From Corynebacterium aquatimens (GTDB lineage Bacteria; Actinomycetota; Actinomycetes; Mycobacteriales; Mycobacteriaceae), in assembly GCF_030408395.1 (NCBI RefSeq), contig NZ_CP046980.1:1488001-1552000 (forward strand): a stretch of DNA of 64,000 nucleotides, read 5' to 3'. Of this stretch, positions 46,274 to 55,538 are shown piece by piece. A model generated the notes under the pieces. It was not told the DNA's origin. It searched no databases and saw only the letters and a list, made by a program, of their open reading frames with translations. Position 1 is the stretch's first letter. Each line of letters starts with the position of its first letter. The position numbers and the translations under genes are program-made.

Positions 46274-49021
46274 TTATGCGTTATTTGTATGGTTTTTCAA
46301 GCTCTCAATGGAAGCGAGACGGGCGGGAGCGATCCCGTCGAAGCGGCGCGGGAAACAGGTGAGCACAAAGACCTGCGAGAACTCCCCTACCTGCGAGAAC
46401 AACACATTCATCAGGTCCAGGCGGCGGGGATCGGTTGCACCAAGGGCGTCATCAATAACAACGGGCACGGGCATCGGCTCATCGCTGCCACTGGCCACCA
46501 TGTCCGCGATGGCGAAGCGGGTAAGCAGCGCCATTTGTTCCTTGGCCCCGCCAGAGAGTTGGTCCAGATCAACCGTCGTGCCATCCACAGTTCTCGTGGT
46601 CACTTTAAGGTTCTCATCGAGCGCGAACTGCGTGCCGGGCCCGAACACGGTCGATGCGTAGTGCTGTAGCGCCTTGGCAAAAGGGGCCGCATATTTTTCA
46701 CGTGCGGCATCGCGGTGCGCAACGAGGGTTTCGTACAACAGTTGCGCTGCCTTAGCCTTCCGGCGCAGGCGGTCACGTCGGGTTGTGGCCAGCTGCAGTT
46801 GGGCCATGGCTCGGTCGAGTTTCTCCGCCTCACCTTCAGCACGCTGGACGGAAGAGTCCAACGCAATCTGCCGTTCGCGGGCCCTAACCCGGCGTTGGTC
46901 AAGATTGTTCACGCGGTTGCGGGCACCCGCAAGCAACTTCTCCGCCGTGCCAGGATCGACGGCAGCGACGCGCTGCGCGATGTCGTCGTGTTCCTTGCGT
47001 GTGGTGTCCAGGTTCTGCTCGGCGGACGTAAGGGCGCCGTGCAACTCATCATCGGCGGTCTTCTCGCGCATAGAAGTCAGATCGGCGCGGGCGCGCTCCA
47101 CCGCAGCAGCTTTATCCCCAATGCGCGTCTCCAGCTCAGCGAGGCTCCGCGCGTGCGGCATCGCCTTCAAACTAATGAGCCTCACTTCGGCTTCGTGGGC
47201 GGTGGTACGCGCGTCCTCGTACGCACTTTCCGCGAGGGCGACGTTGTTCTTTGCGTCCTCGTGGGCAATGAGCCTGTGCGCGTTGTCGTCGCTGTGCGTG
47301 TGGTCGTCGCTGTGGGATTCGGCGGCGGTAGAGCGGAGGCGTTTGAGTTCCTCGCGGGCTTCGTCAAGGTCGCGGCCGGCTGCGGCGTCTGTGCGTTGGC
47401 GGCGTATGGCGGCTAGTTCGGCTGTGCGCTCCCTGTGTTCGTCGCGAAGCGCGCGCGCTGTCTCAACGCTGTCGCAGCCCAGTTCTGCCAGGGCGTTTGT
47501 GAACTTTAGTTCGGCGTCGCGCAACTTGCTGGTTGCTGTATCGGTGCCGGGCGCTGCGCGGTAGGTCAGCGCAAAATCAGCGATTGCCAGCGTGGCACCG
47601 TCCGCCAGCGGGACAGAGGTGGTGTCCGGGCCGGCAGGAACGTCAATCCTGGTGTCATCAAGCGTGATCGTTGCGCCGGTCGGGTGGGTGATCTCAAACC
47701 GAGCAGCGGCGCTGTCCACCACCGTGCGCTGCACCGTGACATCGCTGGCTAGTTTCTCCAGTGCGCGCACGTCGTCGTCGTTAAGCACGCGCTGCGGAAG
47801 TGCCGCGACGAGTCCGCGGATCTTCGTGTTCAAGCCGTCGATCGTGTCCACGAAGACCTCAAGTTCCGCGATGCGCTCGCGCGCGTCAACCGCCGCGAGC
47901 TGCTCTTTGGCGTGCGCAAGGTTACGCGCACGAAGCTGCGACTCTTCTTTCGCTGTGGTGTAGGCCTCTTCCGCCGCGGTAATGGTGTCCTGCTCCGCCG
48001 CGGCCTTTTCCTGAGCCTCCTCAAGACCGCTGCGTATCGCAGCCAGTTCCGCTTCTTGGGTAGAAAGCTCAGCGACTTGTTTCGCGCGCAGCTCCACCGC
48101 GGTACGGGCGTGGTCACGGTCCTGCTCCGCGCGGGCGACTTTCTCCCGTGCTTGTTCCAACTGGCCGGCCAGCGCGTTCGCGGCCTCAGCGTCAGCTTCG
48201 CGACGGGCAAGCGCCTCCTGTGCCTCGGGGAGCTCGGCCGTGATTTCTGCTTCCTCATCGCGGCAGCGGGCGTACTCGTCCACGTCGGCTTCGTAAGCCT
48301 TCTTGTTCTCCGTCGCCTCGCGGACGGCCTCTTCAGCCGATTCCACCGCGGACTCTGCATCTTTGATCAGCTTGGTCGAGCCGCCTTTTTTGGTGAAGTA
48401 TTTCTCATACTCCGAACGCACGCGTTCCATCAATCCGGTGTCATCCACATCGCGGTCGACGTACTCGTGGTTTCCCTGGCCCCGCGCAGGCTGATCGCGC
48501 TCAGAAAGGCTCTGACCGTGGGAGTCCGTGCGGCGGGCACTGGATTCCATGGTGCTGGCTAGAGCTGGAATACCAGCGGCGGCAACTGCGTGGTCGAGCT
48601 GACCTTGGCGGACAAACAAAGCTTCCTTGAGTTGGGTGTCCACATACTCTTCCACGATCTGGTTGAGCCGGTTGTACGCTTCCTCGCCGCTGAGTTGCTC
48701 CCGGGTGGGGGCAGTGATGGTCAGCTCGGCCTTTCCGCGCGTGCCACCGAAGCGTTTGTAGATGGTGAACTCGTAGGGACCGATAGTGGCGCTGAGAGTG
48801 ACCTCGGGGGACACATCCTTGCCCACGGGCTTCAACGCGCGCGTCTTCACGGTGTTGGCCGTGTGCTTGATGTTCAGCACTGCATCCAGGGCATCCAGGA
48901 TGGTGGACTTGCCGGCCTCATTATCGCCGTAGATAAGAATCACGCCGGTGTCCGGCAGGTCGTTTAGCTCTAGGTGTTCCACGGCCCGGACGTTGTCCAG
49001 AATCAGGGAGTGGATACGCAT
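46274..49021 (-). CDS. SMC/Rad50-like AAA ATPase (Rv1278-like)
   Basis: 915 aa. Walker A GDNEAGKST (about residues 33-41), a long coiled coil interrupted in the middle (about residues 540-580, including an odd His/Asp stretch DDHTHSDDNAH), then signature LSGGAKEQM and Walker B VPVVIDDALGATD. No CxxC zinc hook is visible, unlike Rad50/SbcC. It is paired with an Mre11-like phosphoesterase (no gap), so it probably forms a DNA-end processing complex. Matches the actinobacterial Rv1278 family in position and size. Confidence 0.87.
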   Translation of the reverse strand: MRIHSLILDNVRAVEHLELNDLPDTGVILIYGDNEAGKSTILDALDAVLNIKHTANTVKTRALKPVGKDVSPEVTLSATIGPYEFTIYKRFGGTRGKAELTITAPTREQLSGEEAYNRLNQIVEEYVDTQLKEALFVRQGQLDHAVAAAGIPALASTMESSARRTDSHGQSLSERDQPARGQGNHEYVDRDVDDTGLMERVRSEYEKYFTKKGGSTKLIKDAESAVESAEEAVREATENKKAYEADVDEYARCRDEEAEITAELPEAQEALARREADAEAANALAGQLEQAREKVARAEQDRDHARTAVELRAKQVAELSTQEAELAAIRSGLEEAQEKAAAEQDTITAAEEAYTTAKEESQLRARNLAHAKEQLAAVDARERIAELEVFVDTIDGLNTKIRGLVAALPQRVLNDDDVRALEKLASDVTVQRTVVDSAAARFEITHPTGATITLDDTRIDVPAGPDTTSVPLADGATLAIADFALTYRAAPGTDTATSKLRDAELKFTNALAELGCDSVETARALRDEHRERTAELAAIRRQRTDAAAGRDLDEAREELKRLRSTAAESHSDDHTHSDDNAHRLIAHEDAKNNVALAESAYEDARTTAHEAEVRLISLKAMPHARSLAELETRIGDKAAAVERARADLTSMREKTADDELHGALTSAEQNLDTTRKEHDDIAQRVAAVDPGTAEKLLAGARNRVNNLDQRRVRARERQIALDSSVQRAEGEAEKLDRAMAQLQLATTRRDRLRRKAKAAQLLYETLVAHRDAAREKYAAPFAKALQHYASTVFGPGTQFALDENLKVTTRTVDGTTVDLDQLSGGAKEQMALLTRFAIADMVASGSDEPMPVPVVIDDALGATDPRRLDLMNVLFSQVGEFSQVFVLTCFPRRFDGIAPARLASIESLKNHTNNA

Positions 49022-50215
49022 TTACTTGCCCTCCTTGCTCAGGCGGAACAGCAGGTTCACGGCGTCCCGGGCGGTCATGTCGGCGGCACCAGCACCGGAG
49101 CCAGTGTCGCGTTGTGCAGATGCGGCTGCGGCAACAAGTTCAGCCATCGCGTCGCGTGCGTAACCAGACAGCGGGAGGTTCAGCAGCTCATCATCACCGG
49201 GTTCAATGTGCAGATCCATCTTCGATTCGCGCTCATAGAGGGCACCGAAGATATCCTCCCGGGCGGCCAGACCCTCTTCCAGCGCGCCGGTGGCTTCCAA
49301 GCCCAGCGTGCCGGTCATGGAGTACTTCACCACCGTGCGATCTTTCGCCGGGTAGGCATCCAGATCCGCCAGCACGCGGTCAACATCGTCCGCGTCCGCC
49401 ACGTCCCAATGCAGCGCGTCAAAGACCCACTCCCCTGTTCGCTGCTCCTCCACGGTGACGTCGGCCGTGGTCACAGTCGGTTTTGTAATGGTGACCACCA
49501 AAGCGTTGCCGGAGTTCGTCTCATTGCCCTCAACCTCCTCACGGCGGTCATGGAAATCCGTGACTTCCGGCGAGCCGGAGAACCACACCTTGCCACCCGG
49601 GCCGATCGGCCCTGCAGAGTGCGTGTCCCCCATCGCAACGTAATCAATCGTGCCGCGCTTCAACGCTTCCTCCAGCCCGGGAAGATCGATCAAGTCCGGC
49701 TTCGGCTCGCTCGAGCGGGAAAAGCATTGCCCGTGGGCGACAAGGATTCGGATCGCCTCAGTGGGCGCAAGCTCAGCGATAGCCTGTGCCGCCAAGTCAC
49801 ACGTCGAATAGCGCGCGAGAAGTGGCGCACCCACGATCTCCACACCGGGGCGATGTTCTACCGGCGTGGTGTCACGCAACACGGAGATGTTCTCCCGCTC
49901 GTCAGCACGCTCGAGCGCAGCACCCGGCACCAACGGGTCGTGGTTGCCTGGCAGAAGATACACCGGCACGGGCAGCGCGTCCATCGCATCCAGCGCGCGG
50001 CCCATCGTGCGCTCCGACAACGCGTTGTCATCAAACACGTCGCCCGCCACCACGATGAACTCCGCGTTGTGCGAACAAGCAAGCTCACCAAGCTTAGCGA
50101 CGGCCCGCAGGCGCGAATCATCAAACCGCGCCTGGGCGTCGCCGTCGAGGAACCAGCGCCGCATTCCCAGTTGAAAATCCGAACTGTGGATGAATGTGAC
50201 CGATCTATCTGTCAT
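49022..50215 (-). CDS. Mre11/SbcD-like metallophosphoesterase (Rv1277-like)
   Basis: 397 aa. Metal-binding motifs of calcineurin-like phosphoesterases are in order: SSDFQLG (variant of DxH, with Gln in place of His), GDVFDD, PGNHDPL, VAHGQCF and GDTHSAG. The first motif lacks the usual His, which is worth noting for activity. The gene abuts the SMC-like ATPase gene (stop 49022, start 49021). Probable nuclease subunit of a two-component DNA-repair complex. Confidence 0.87.
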   Translation of the reverse strand: MTDRSVTFIHSSDFQLGMRRWFLDGDAQARFDDSRLRAVAKLGELACSHNAEFIVVAGDVFDDNALSERTMGRALDAMDALPVPVYLLPGNHDPLVPGAALERADERENISVLRDTTPVEHRPGVEIVGAPLLARYSTCDLAAQAIAELAPTEAIRILVAHGQCFSRSSEPKPDLIDLPGLEEALKRGTIDYVAMGDTHSAGPIGPGGKVWFSGSPEVTDFHDRREEVEGNETNSGNALVVTITKPTVTTADVTVEEQRTGEWVFDALHWDVADADDVDRVLADLDAYPAKDRTVVKYSMTGTLGLEATGALEEGLAAREDIFGALYERESKMDLHIEPGDDELLNLPLSGYARDAMAELVAAAASAQRDTGSGAGAADMTARDAVNLLFRLSKEGK

Positions 50216-50284
50216 GCCTTACACACTTACCAGGGCTGCCCGACATTGAAATGGAAAATACCAACGAAATCGAACATGCGTGCC

Positions 50285-51184
50285 CTAATCCCGGCGCGTC
50301 AGCTCCTGGTACAGATCCTCAATGTCCGCAACCCCGCGTAGCTGGTCCAGGTTGGTGAATGAAATTGACTGCATCGCGCGGTGCAGTAGGTCAATGTCCG
50401 AATCCTCAATCATCGGTGCGACCTTCGGAGTAGGCAGATCTGGCAGCTCACGTCCCTCCCAGAACAGCTCGGTGCTGCCGTTGTGGTTCACGTTCGCGCG
50501 CTTCTTCGAGGACTCGAGCAACTGGCGTTCAACCGTGAGCGGATCCAGTTTGCGCAGGCGGAAGAGCACCGTGGGATCTGCGTCCAGCATCTCCGCTGCC
50601 TTGAAAGTCACCGCGATAGCGTGCTTGCACACGTCCGTGTTGTCCGGGCAGTCGCACATGAACCGCACTGGTTCCCGGTCGGACGCCAAGAGCAACTTCA
50701 GCAAAGGCTCGGAAAAACGCCCGGCGCGGGCCGCGCGCACTTCACCGCGGCTGGATGCCATGAGCTGCACCGCTTCTTGGACCTGCTCCGTGGTCCGGTA
50801 GGGCAAGATAACCACGGGCGTAAACGGTTCATTTTGCGTGCCGGCCACGGAGCCAACGAACTTTCCCGGTTCGACGGCGACGCTTAACACGTTGCCTTTC
50901 GCCGCATACGCCCTGCCGCGGGATAACCGGCCCGTTTCAGCCTTGCGCATCATGGCGTCAAGCAGGCGCCGGGCGGGCGCGTTGGAGTGCAGGGCCTCGA
51001 GTGTGTCGCCGGAGGCGTTCGGTGCCGACCCGGCAGCGTCCCGTGGGATAGACAGCGTCTCCTCCGCCGTCGATACGCGCTTGCGTTGACCGAAGTTTGC
51101 GTAGATGACGTTGTCTTCGCTGGGGCGCTGGGGCTTTTTCGTCTCTGAGTCTTTCGTGGGTTTTGGCGGTCGACGTTTAGGCAT
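50285..51184 (-). CDS. SWIM zinc-finger protein
   Basis: 299 aa. The SWIM motif is FMCDCPDNTDVCKHAIAV (about residues 177-194), CxC...CxH. The N-terminus is basic (MPKRRPPKPTKDSETKKP). SWIM proteins in actinobacteria commonly sit next to large SNF2 helicases, as here (6-base gap, same strand), and may act together on DNA. Exact role unknown. Confidence 0.87.
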   Translation of the reverse strand: MPKRRPPKPTKDSETKKPQRPSEDNVIYANFGQRKRVSTAEETLSIPRDAAGSAPNASGDTLEALHSNAPARRLLDAMMRKAETGRLSRGRAYAAKGNVLSVAVEPGKFVGSVAGTQNEPFTPVVILPYRTTEQVQEAVQLMASSRGEVRAARAGRFSEPLLKLLLASDREPVRFMCDCPDNTDVCKHAIAVTFKAAEMLDADPTVLFRLRKLDPLTVERQLLESSKKRANVNHNGSTELFWEGRELPDLPTPKVAPMIEDSDIDLLHRAMQSISFTNLDQLRGVADIEDLYQELTRRD

Positions 51185-51190
51185 AAGCGT

Positions 51191-54100
51191 TTACCCCTGC
51201 TTCCTGTACGTCATCAGGCGGCGCAGATCCTCCGCGTCAAGCTCCGTGATCCAGCCTTCACCTTCACCAACAACTGCGCCCGCGAGCTGGAGCTTGCCGT
51301 CCAGGATGTCCTGGATCGACTCCTCCAGCGTGCCCTTGGTGATCATCTTGTACACCTGCACATTCTTGTTCTGGCCTATGCGGTATGCACGATCTGTCGC
51401 CTGGTTTTCCACCGCGGGGTTCCACCACCGGTCCATGTGGATCACCATCGATGCGGCGGTGAGGTTGATCCCCGTTCCGCCCGCGCGCAGCGAGAGAATC
51501 ATCACCCGCGGCCCGTCGGTAGTAACGCCCTCGCCGCCGCCTCCAGCACCCGCTTGGAAGTCATCCACCATTTTCTCCCTGGCCGTCTTGGTCACGCCGC
51601 CGTGAAGGAACGGGACCTCATGGCCCAACCGCTGGGACAGGTACGGCTGCAAAATATCGCCGAACGCCTTGTACTGGGTGAACACCAGCACGCGCTGATC
51701 GGTCTCAATCGCTTGATCAATGAGTTCCATGAGCATGGCCACCTTGCCCGAGCGATGCCTGCCCTTGTCGGTCACAGCTGACCCATCACCCAAAAAGTGC
51801 GCGGGGTGGTTGCAGATTTGCTTAATCCGCGTAATCGTCGTCAGCACCAAGCCCTTGCGCTCGATCCCCTCACGCTGGCCGAGCTGCGCCTCCATGTCCT
51901 CGACGAGCGCAGTATAAAGCGCCGCTTGTTCCTTGGTCATGTCCACCGGGACAACATGTTCAATCTTGTCCGGCAGGTCATCGATGATCGCGGGATCAGA
52001 CTTCAACCTGCGCATCACAAACGGCGCGGTGAGCCGCCGCAACCGTTCCTGCATCGCGTCCGCCAGCTGCTCATCCCTGCGTGACTCAATGGCTTTTGCA
52101 AAGTGGTTACGGAAAAACGTCGCTGAGCCCAAAAGGCCCGGGTTCACAAAATCAAGGATGCTGCGCAGCTCACTCAAGCGGTTTTCCACGGGCGTTCCGG
52201 TGAGCGCAATGCGGTGCCGCGCCGGAATCGCACGCACGCTTCTCGACGCCTTGGTGGCCGTATTCTTAATCGCTTGCGCCTCATCCAAAACGACGTGGTC
52301 CCAGCTAATCTGCGCCAGGTCCTTGTGATCACGGCTGGCCACGCCATACGACGTGATCACTAGATCAGCACCAGCGCACTTATCGACGAGAGCCTTGCCC
52401 TTGGCCCGCGATGACCCATGATGGACCGCGACGGTGAGATCCGGCACAAACCGCGCCGCTTCTCGCGCCCAGTTGCCCACCACCGATGTCGGGGCAATCA
52501 CCAACGTCGGGCCGGTGCTGGTGCCGTGCGCACGCTCGACTGCTAAAAGAATGAGCAATTGCAGGGTTTTGCCCAACCCCATGTCATCGGCCAGCACGGC
52601 CCCTACGTTGTTGCGGGACATGAAGTACAGCCAGTCCACCCCGCGGCGTTGGTAATCCCGCAGCTCCGCCTCCACCGTTTCCGGGATGTCCTGGCGCTCG
52701 GGCGCAGGCCTATCAGTCCCGCCCACAAGACTGGTGATCCAGCCAGCATCCCCCGTGATTTCCACCGGGTTGTCTACTGCTGATTCAAGCGCAAGCTGGC
52801 GCAACTCCCGGGCGGTGATAACGCCTTCTTCGACTTCTTTACCGGCGAGCGCCTCCATGTACTTACGCGACGATCGCAGCGAGTCCGTATCCGCCATCAC
52901 CCACTGGCCGCGCAAGCGGATCAGCCCGGATTTGGAGGCAATCAGTTTCCTCATTTCCTCCTCGCTCAGCTCGATGTCCCCCACGGACACCGACCAGTCG
53001 TAGGTAAGCAACTGGTCAAAGCCAAGCTTCGGCGCCTTCAACGAATCCGGCCCGTCCGCCTCACGGCTGATCTTCAGCCGCGCCGTAGTCTCCGCCTTCG
53101 ACCACGACCGCGGCAGCATCAACGGGATATTGTTCACCCGAAGTCTCGGCGCGTGCGTGGCCACCAGCTCCGCGACCTCCGCCGTGGTGAGGTAACAATC
53201 CCAGTCCCCGTCCTCCGGCGATGCCGGACCCGCCGCGTAGCCGACATCAATGCGGGAACCGCCACCATCACCCACATCCGCACCGAAGCCCGGACCGACC
53301 CCCTCTTCCCACAGCATGCGTGGGTGCTCCATCGGGTCCAGCAAACTCGTAATCGAAATCGCCTTATTCAGCTGCTCGCGCAGCGCCGCGATCACCGCCG
53401 GATCCAACCGGTCCAAGCGGATCGGCTGCGGCGCATCAGTACCCGCGCGCACGCGCGCACGCACTGGCCAACGAGCGGTCTCATAATCCTCCCACGGCTC
53501 CTCCACGATGAACACCAGCTGCGTATTCACCGCCGTGATCGACCCGTTCCACTGGTTCAACGCACGCGCCACGTCCGAATTACCACGGCGCAGCGGCTCC
53601 GATTTCAACAGCGATTCCGCGAACTCATGCCATGGGTACGCCCGACGCATCTCCAACAGCGGCGCCAACCGCGTGGACACGATCCAGTGCACGAAAGTGT
53701 GCGCTAGATCTTCGATCAACTCAGGGTTGTTGATAGTGATTACTCCCGGCGCGGCGGAGACCATATCCGCCAACCAGGTCCGTTCGTCCAGACCAGCGCC
53801 GAGCTTCCACTGCGGGTACCACTGCGTCGATTCATTCGGCATGTGCACGCTCACGCGCCCAGCGTTGATGAACCTGTTGAGCCCCCGGTAGAGGTGGATG
53901 AACCACAAAAGATCCGGCGCGATCGAGCCCTTGTGCACCGCCGTAACCCCGGGGCCGGCCTGATCAACGTGGACGAGCTGATCTAAAAACCGCACCGTGT
54001 CTTCCGGTGAGAGCGCCGCCGACGGGATCCGCAAAGTGAGCTCTTTACCACGCGGTGTGCGCAGCTTCACCGGTTCGCGCTGCCGGAACTTCGCATCATT

Positions 54101-54241
54101 GAGCATCGCCTCAATCCCCGGTGGAAACGTCCCCGACGGAACCTGCGATGGCAGAACCAGCTTGTGGCCTTCCACGCGTTCCACCCACACGCAAAAGCCA
54201 GACTGGCTCAACAGCAGTCCGTGCAGGAGGAAATTAGGCAT
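51191..54241 (-). CDS. SNF2-family DEAD/DEAH helicase
   Basis: 1016 aa from ATG at 54241 (MPNFLLHGLLLSQSG). The first about 540 residues are the N-terminal region of bacterial SNF2 (HelZ-type) helicases. The motor starts with Walker A ADDMGLGKTLQ (about 549-559), Walker B VVLDEAQAIKN (about 648-658), then LTGTPVENRLSELRSI, and the C-terminal helicase domain with QATDRAYRIGQ. The longer frame to 54307 has no better ribosome site. First gene of an SNF2-SWIM operon. A CTTATCGACG copy is at 52379. Confidence 0.92.
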   Translation of the reverse strand: MPNFLLHGLLLSQSGFCVWVERVEGHKLVLPSQVPSGTFPPGIEAMLNDAKFRQREPVKLRTPRGKELTLRIPSAALSPEDTVRFLDQLVHVDQAGPGVTAVHKGSIAPDLLWFIHLYRGLNRFINAGRVSVHMPNESTQWYPQWKLGAGLDERTWLADMVSAAPGVITINNPELIEDLAHTFVHWIVSTRLAPLLEMRRAYPWHEFAESLLKSEPLRRGNSDVARALNQWNGSITAVNTQLVFIVEEPWEDYETARWPVRARVRAGTDAPQPIRLDRLDPAVIAALREQLNKAISITSLLDPMEHPRMLWEEGVGPGFGADVGDGGGSRIDVGYAAGPASPEDGDWDCYLTTAEVAELVATHAPRLRVNNIPLMLPRSWSKAETTARLKISREADGPDSLKAPKLGFDQLLTYDWSVSVGDIELSEEEMRKLIASKSGLIRLRGQWVMADTDSLRSSRKYMEALAGKEVEEGVITARELRQLALESAVDNPVEITGDAGWITSLVGGTDRPAPERQDIPETVEAELRDYQRRGVDWLYFMSRNNVGAVLADDMGLGKTLQLLILLAVERAHGTSTGPTLVIAPTSVVGNWAREAARFVPDLTVAVHHGSSRAKGKALVDKCAGADLVITSYGVASRDHKDLAQISWDHVVLDEAQAIKNTATKASRSVRAIPARHRIALTGTPVENRLSELRSILDFVNPGLLGSATFFRNHFAKAIESRRDEQLADAMQERLRRLTAPFVMRRLKSDPAIIDDLPDKIEHVVPVDMTKEQAALYTALVEDMEAQLGQREGIERKGLVLTTITRIKQICNHPAHFLGDGSAVTDKGRHRSGKVAMLMELIDQAIETDQRVLVFTQYKAFGDILQPYLSQRLGHEVPFLHGGVTKTAREKMVDDFQAGAGGGGEGVTTDGPRVMILSLRAGGTGINLTAASMVIHMDRWWNPAVENQATDRAYRIGQNKNVQVYKMITKGTLEESIQDILDGKLQLAGAVVGEGEGWITELDAEDLRRLMTYRKQG

Positions 54242-54363
54242 AGATTCTTTTCTACCACCCGCCCCCGACACCGGATCTTCCACAAGAAAATCCACAACAA
54301 AATTCACAGCACAATCCGCAACACAATCCGCGGATCAGAAGCGCTTATCTAGTTAGCGCCTAG

Positions 54364-55299
54364 TTAGCGCGCTGCTGCCATAAACATCGCGCCACCAGCA
54401 GCCATCAGAACGATCGCGAGCACCGCAACGACGATTCCCACGATTCCGCCTCTGCCTACTGTCGGCGAATTCACCTCGTCACTGGCCGTGGTAGCGGCCT
54501 CTACCACAGAACCAAGGGGGACCACACGCATCTCCGTCGCGCTGATGCGGAATGCGCCCTCCAAGTACACATCGAGGAAGTGGTTCAACTGCCTCATTGT
54601 GATGTCCGGGCCGTCGCTCGGCAGTGAAGCGCGTTCAATCTTCCGGCGAGTCCCCTCGGCGTCGTAGAACTCCGTTGCCCCGGAGTAGATGCCCACAAAT
54701 CCTTTACCCGGAACAAAAACCGTGCCGCCCGAATCACCTGGTTTTCCAGCAGTATTTTCGAAAAACACCGAGTTGTTCACGTTGCCCACATACGGCGCGC
54801 ACGACACCTTGTCGGTCGTGCCGTGGGACGAACTGCCGCGAACGCACAGCGTGTCTCCCATGACAAGATCCTCTAAGGGCACGATCGCGTCACCAGAAAA
54901 GGAGTTATCTCCAAGGTTCACGCTGGGATCCCATTTGATCACGGCCCAATCGTTTGACGTGGCATCGCGATCAAAGCTTAACGACGGTTCCAGCGTCCCC
55001 GCCTTCACCTTCCTTCCGCTGGAATCTTTCAAGAACACATCTTCACCGAAGACCCCGCAGTGCGCCGCGGTAAGGCTGGTCCGCGACACGTGATCGTTAT
55101 ACGCGATCGTGCACCGCCCCGTGCCGCCCGCGCTGTAGAAGTCATAACCCTGCCGCGCTTCAATAGTGACCTTGGTTGCCTGCGACGCCCAGTCAACAAT
55201 TCCTGCCGATGCTTCAGGTACAGCGATAAGCGGTGTCACGATAGACGCCGTTGCTAAAAAAGTTAGTACCGTCCTTGCGGACGCCCCCACGCGTGACAT
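54364..55299 (-). CDS. Secreted, membrane-tethered trypsin-like serine protease
   Basis: 311 aa. Signal peptide (residues 1-32, VLTFLATASIVTPLIAVPEASA), then a chymotrypsin-fold domain with catalytic His80 (LTAAHCG), Asp117 (SNDWAVIKW) and Ser190 (GKPGDSGG). A C-terminal membrane segment (GIVGIVVAVLAIVLMAAGGAMF) anchors it to the cell surface. Paralogue of the next gene. An inverted repeat ATCATG-N10-CATGAT lies 19-40 bases before the start. Confidence 0.88.
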   Translation of the reverse strand: MSRVGASARTVLTFLATASIVTPLIAVPEASAGIVDWASQATKVTIEARQGYDFYSAGGTGRCTIAYNDHVSRTSLTAAHCGVFGEDVFLKDSSGRKVKAGTLEPSLSFDRDATSNDWAVIKWDPSVNLGDNSFSGDAIVPLEDLVMGDTLCVRGSSSHGTTDKVSCAPYVGNVNNSVFFENTAGKPGDSGGTVFVPGKGFVGIYSGATEFYDAEGTRRKIERASLPSDGPDITMRQLNHFLDVYLEGAFRISATEMRVVPLGSVVEAATTASDEVNSPTVGRGGIVGIVVAVLAIVLMAAGGAMFMAAAR

Positions 55300-55538
55300 T
55301 GACTGCCTTCCGTCACCATCATGTTTACCGGTTCATGATATGTAGGAACGCACGAAAAACCACCGCTGAACAGCGGATACCGGATATTCTTAAGCAATTA
55401 TTGGATGCTTCTTGGACTTGTGAACTTCGCGCTCAGTGAACGAATATAAAAACAAGTTTTTCTCTTAGTGAAACCACACTATTTGGCCACCCTAACTCCG
55501 TCCCCAATCCCCGAATCCAACCCCGGGAGCTAAAGGCG
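55300..55538. other. A+T-rich region between the two protease genes
   Basis: 239 bases. It has the inverted repeat ATCATG/CATGAT (55318-55339) next to the first protease gene, an A/T-rich block AATATAAAAACAAGTTTTTCT (about 55443-55463, 20 bases shown in part) and no open frame of interest. It likely contains the promoter of the 54364-55299 gene. Confidence 0.45.
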
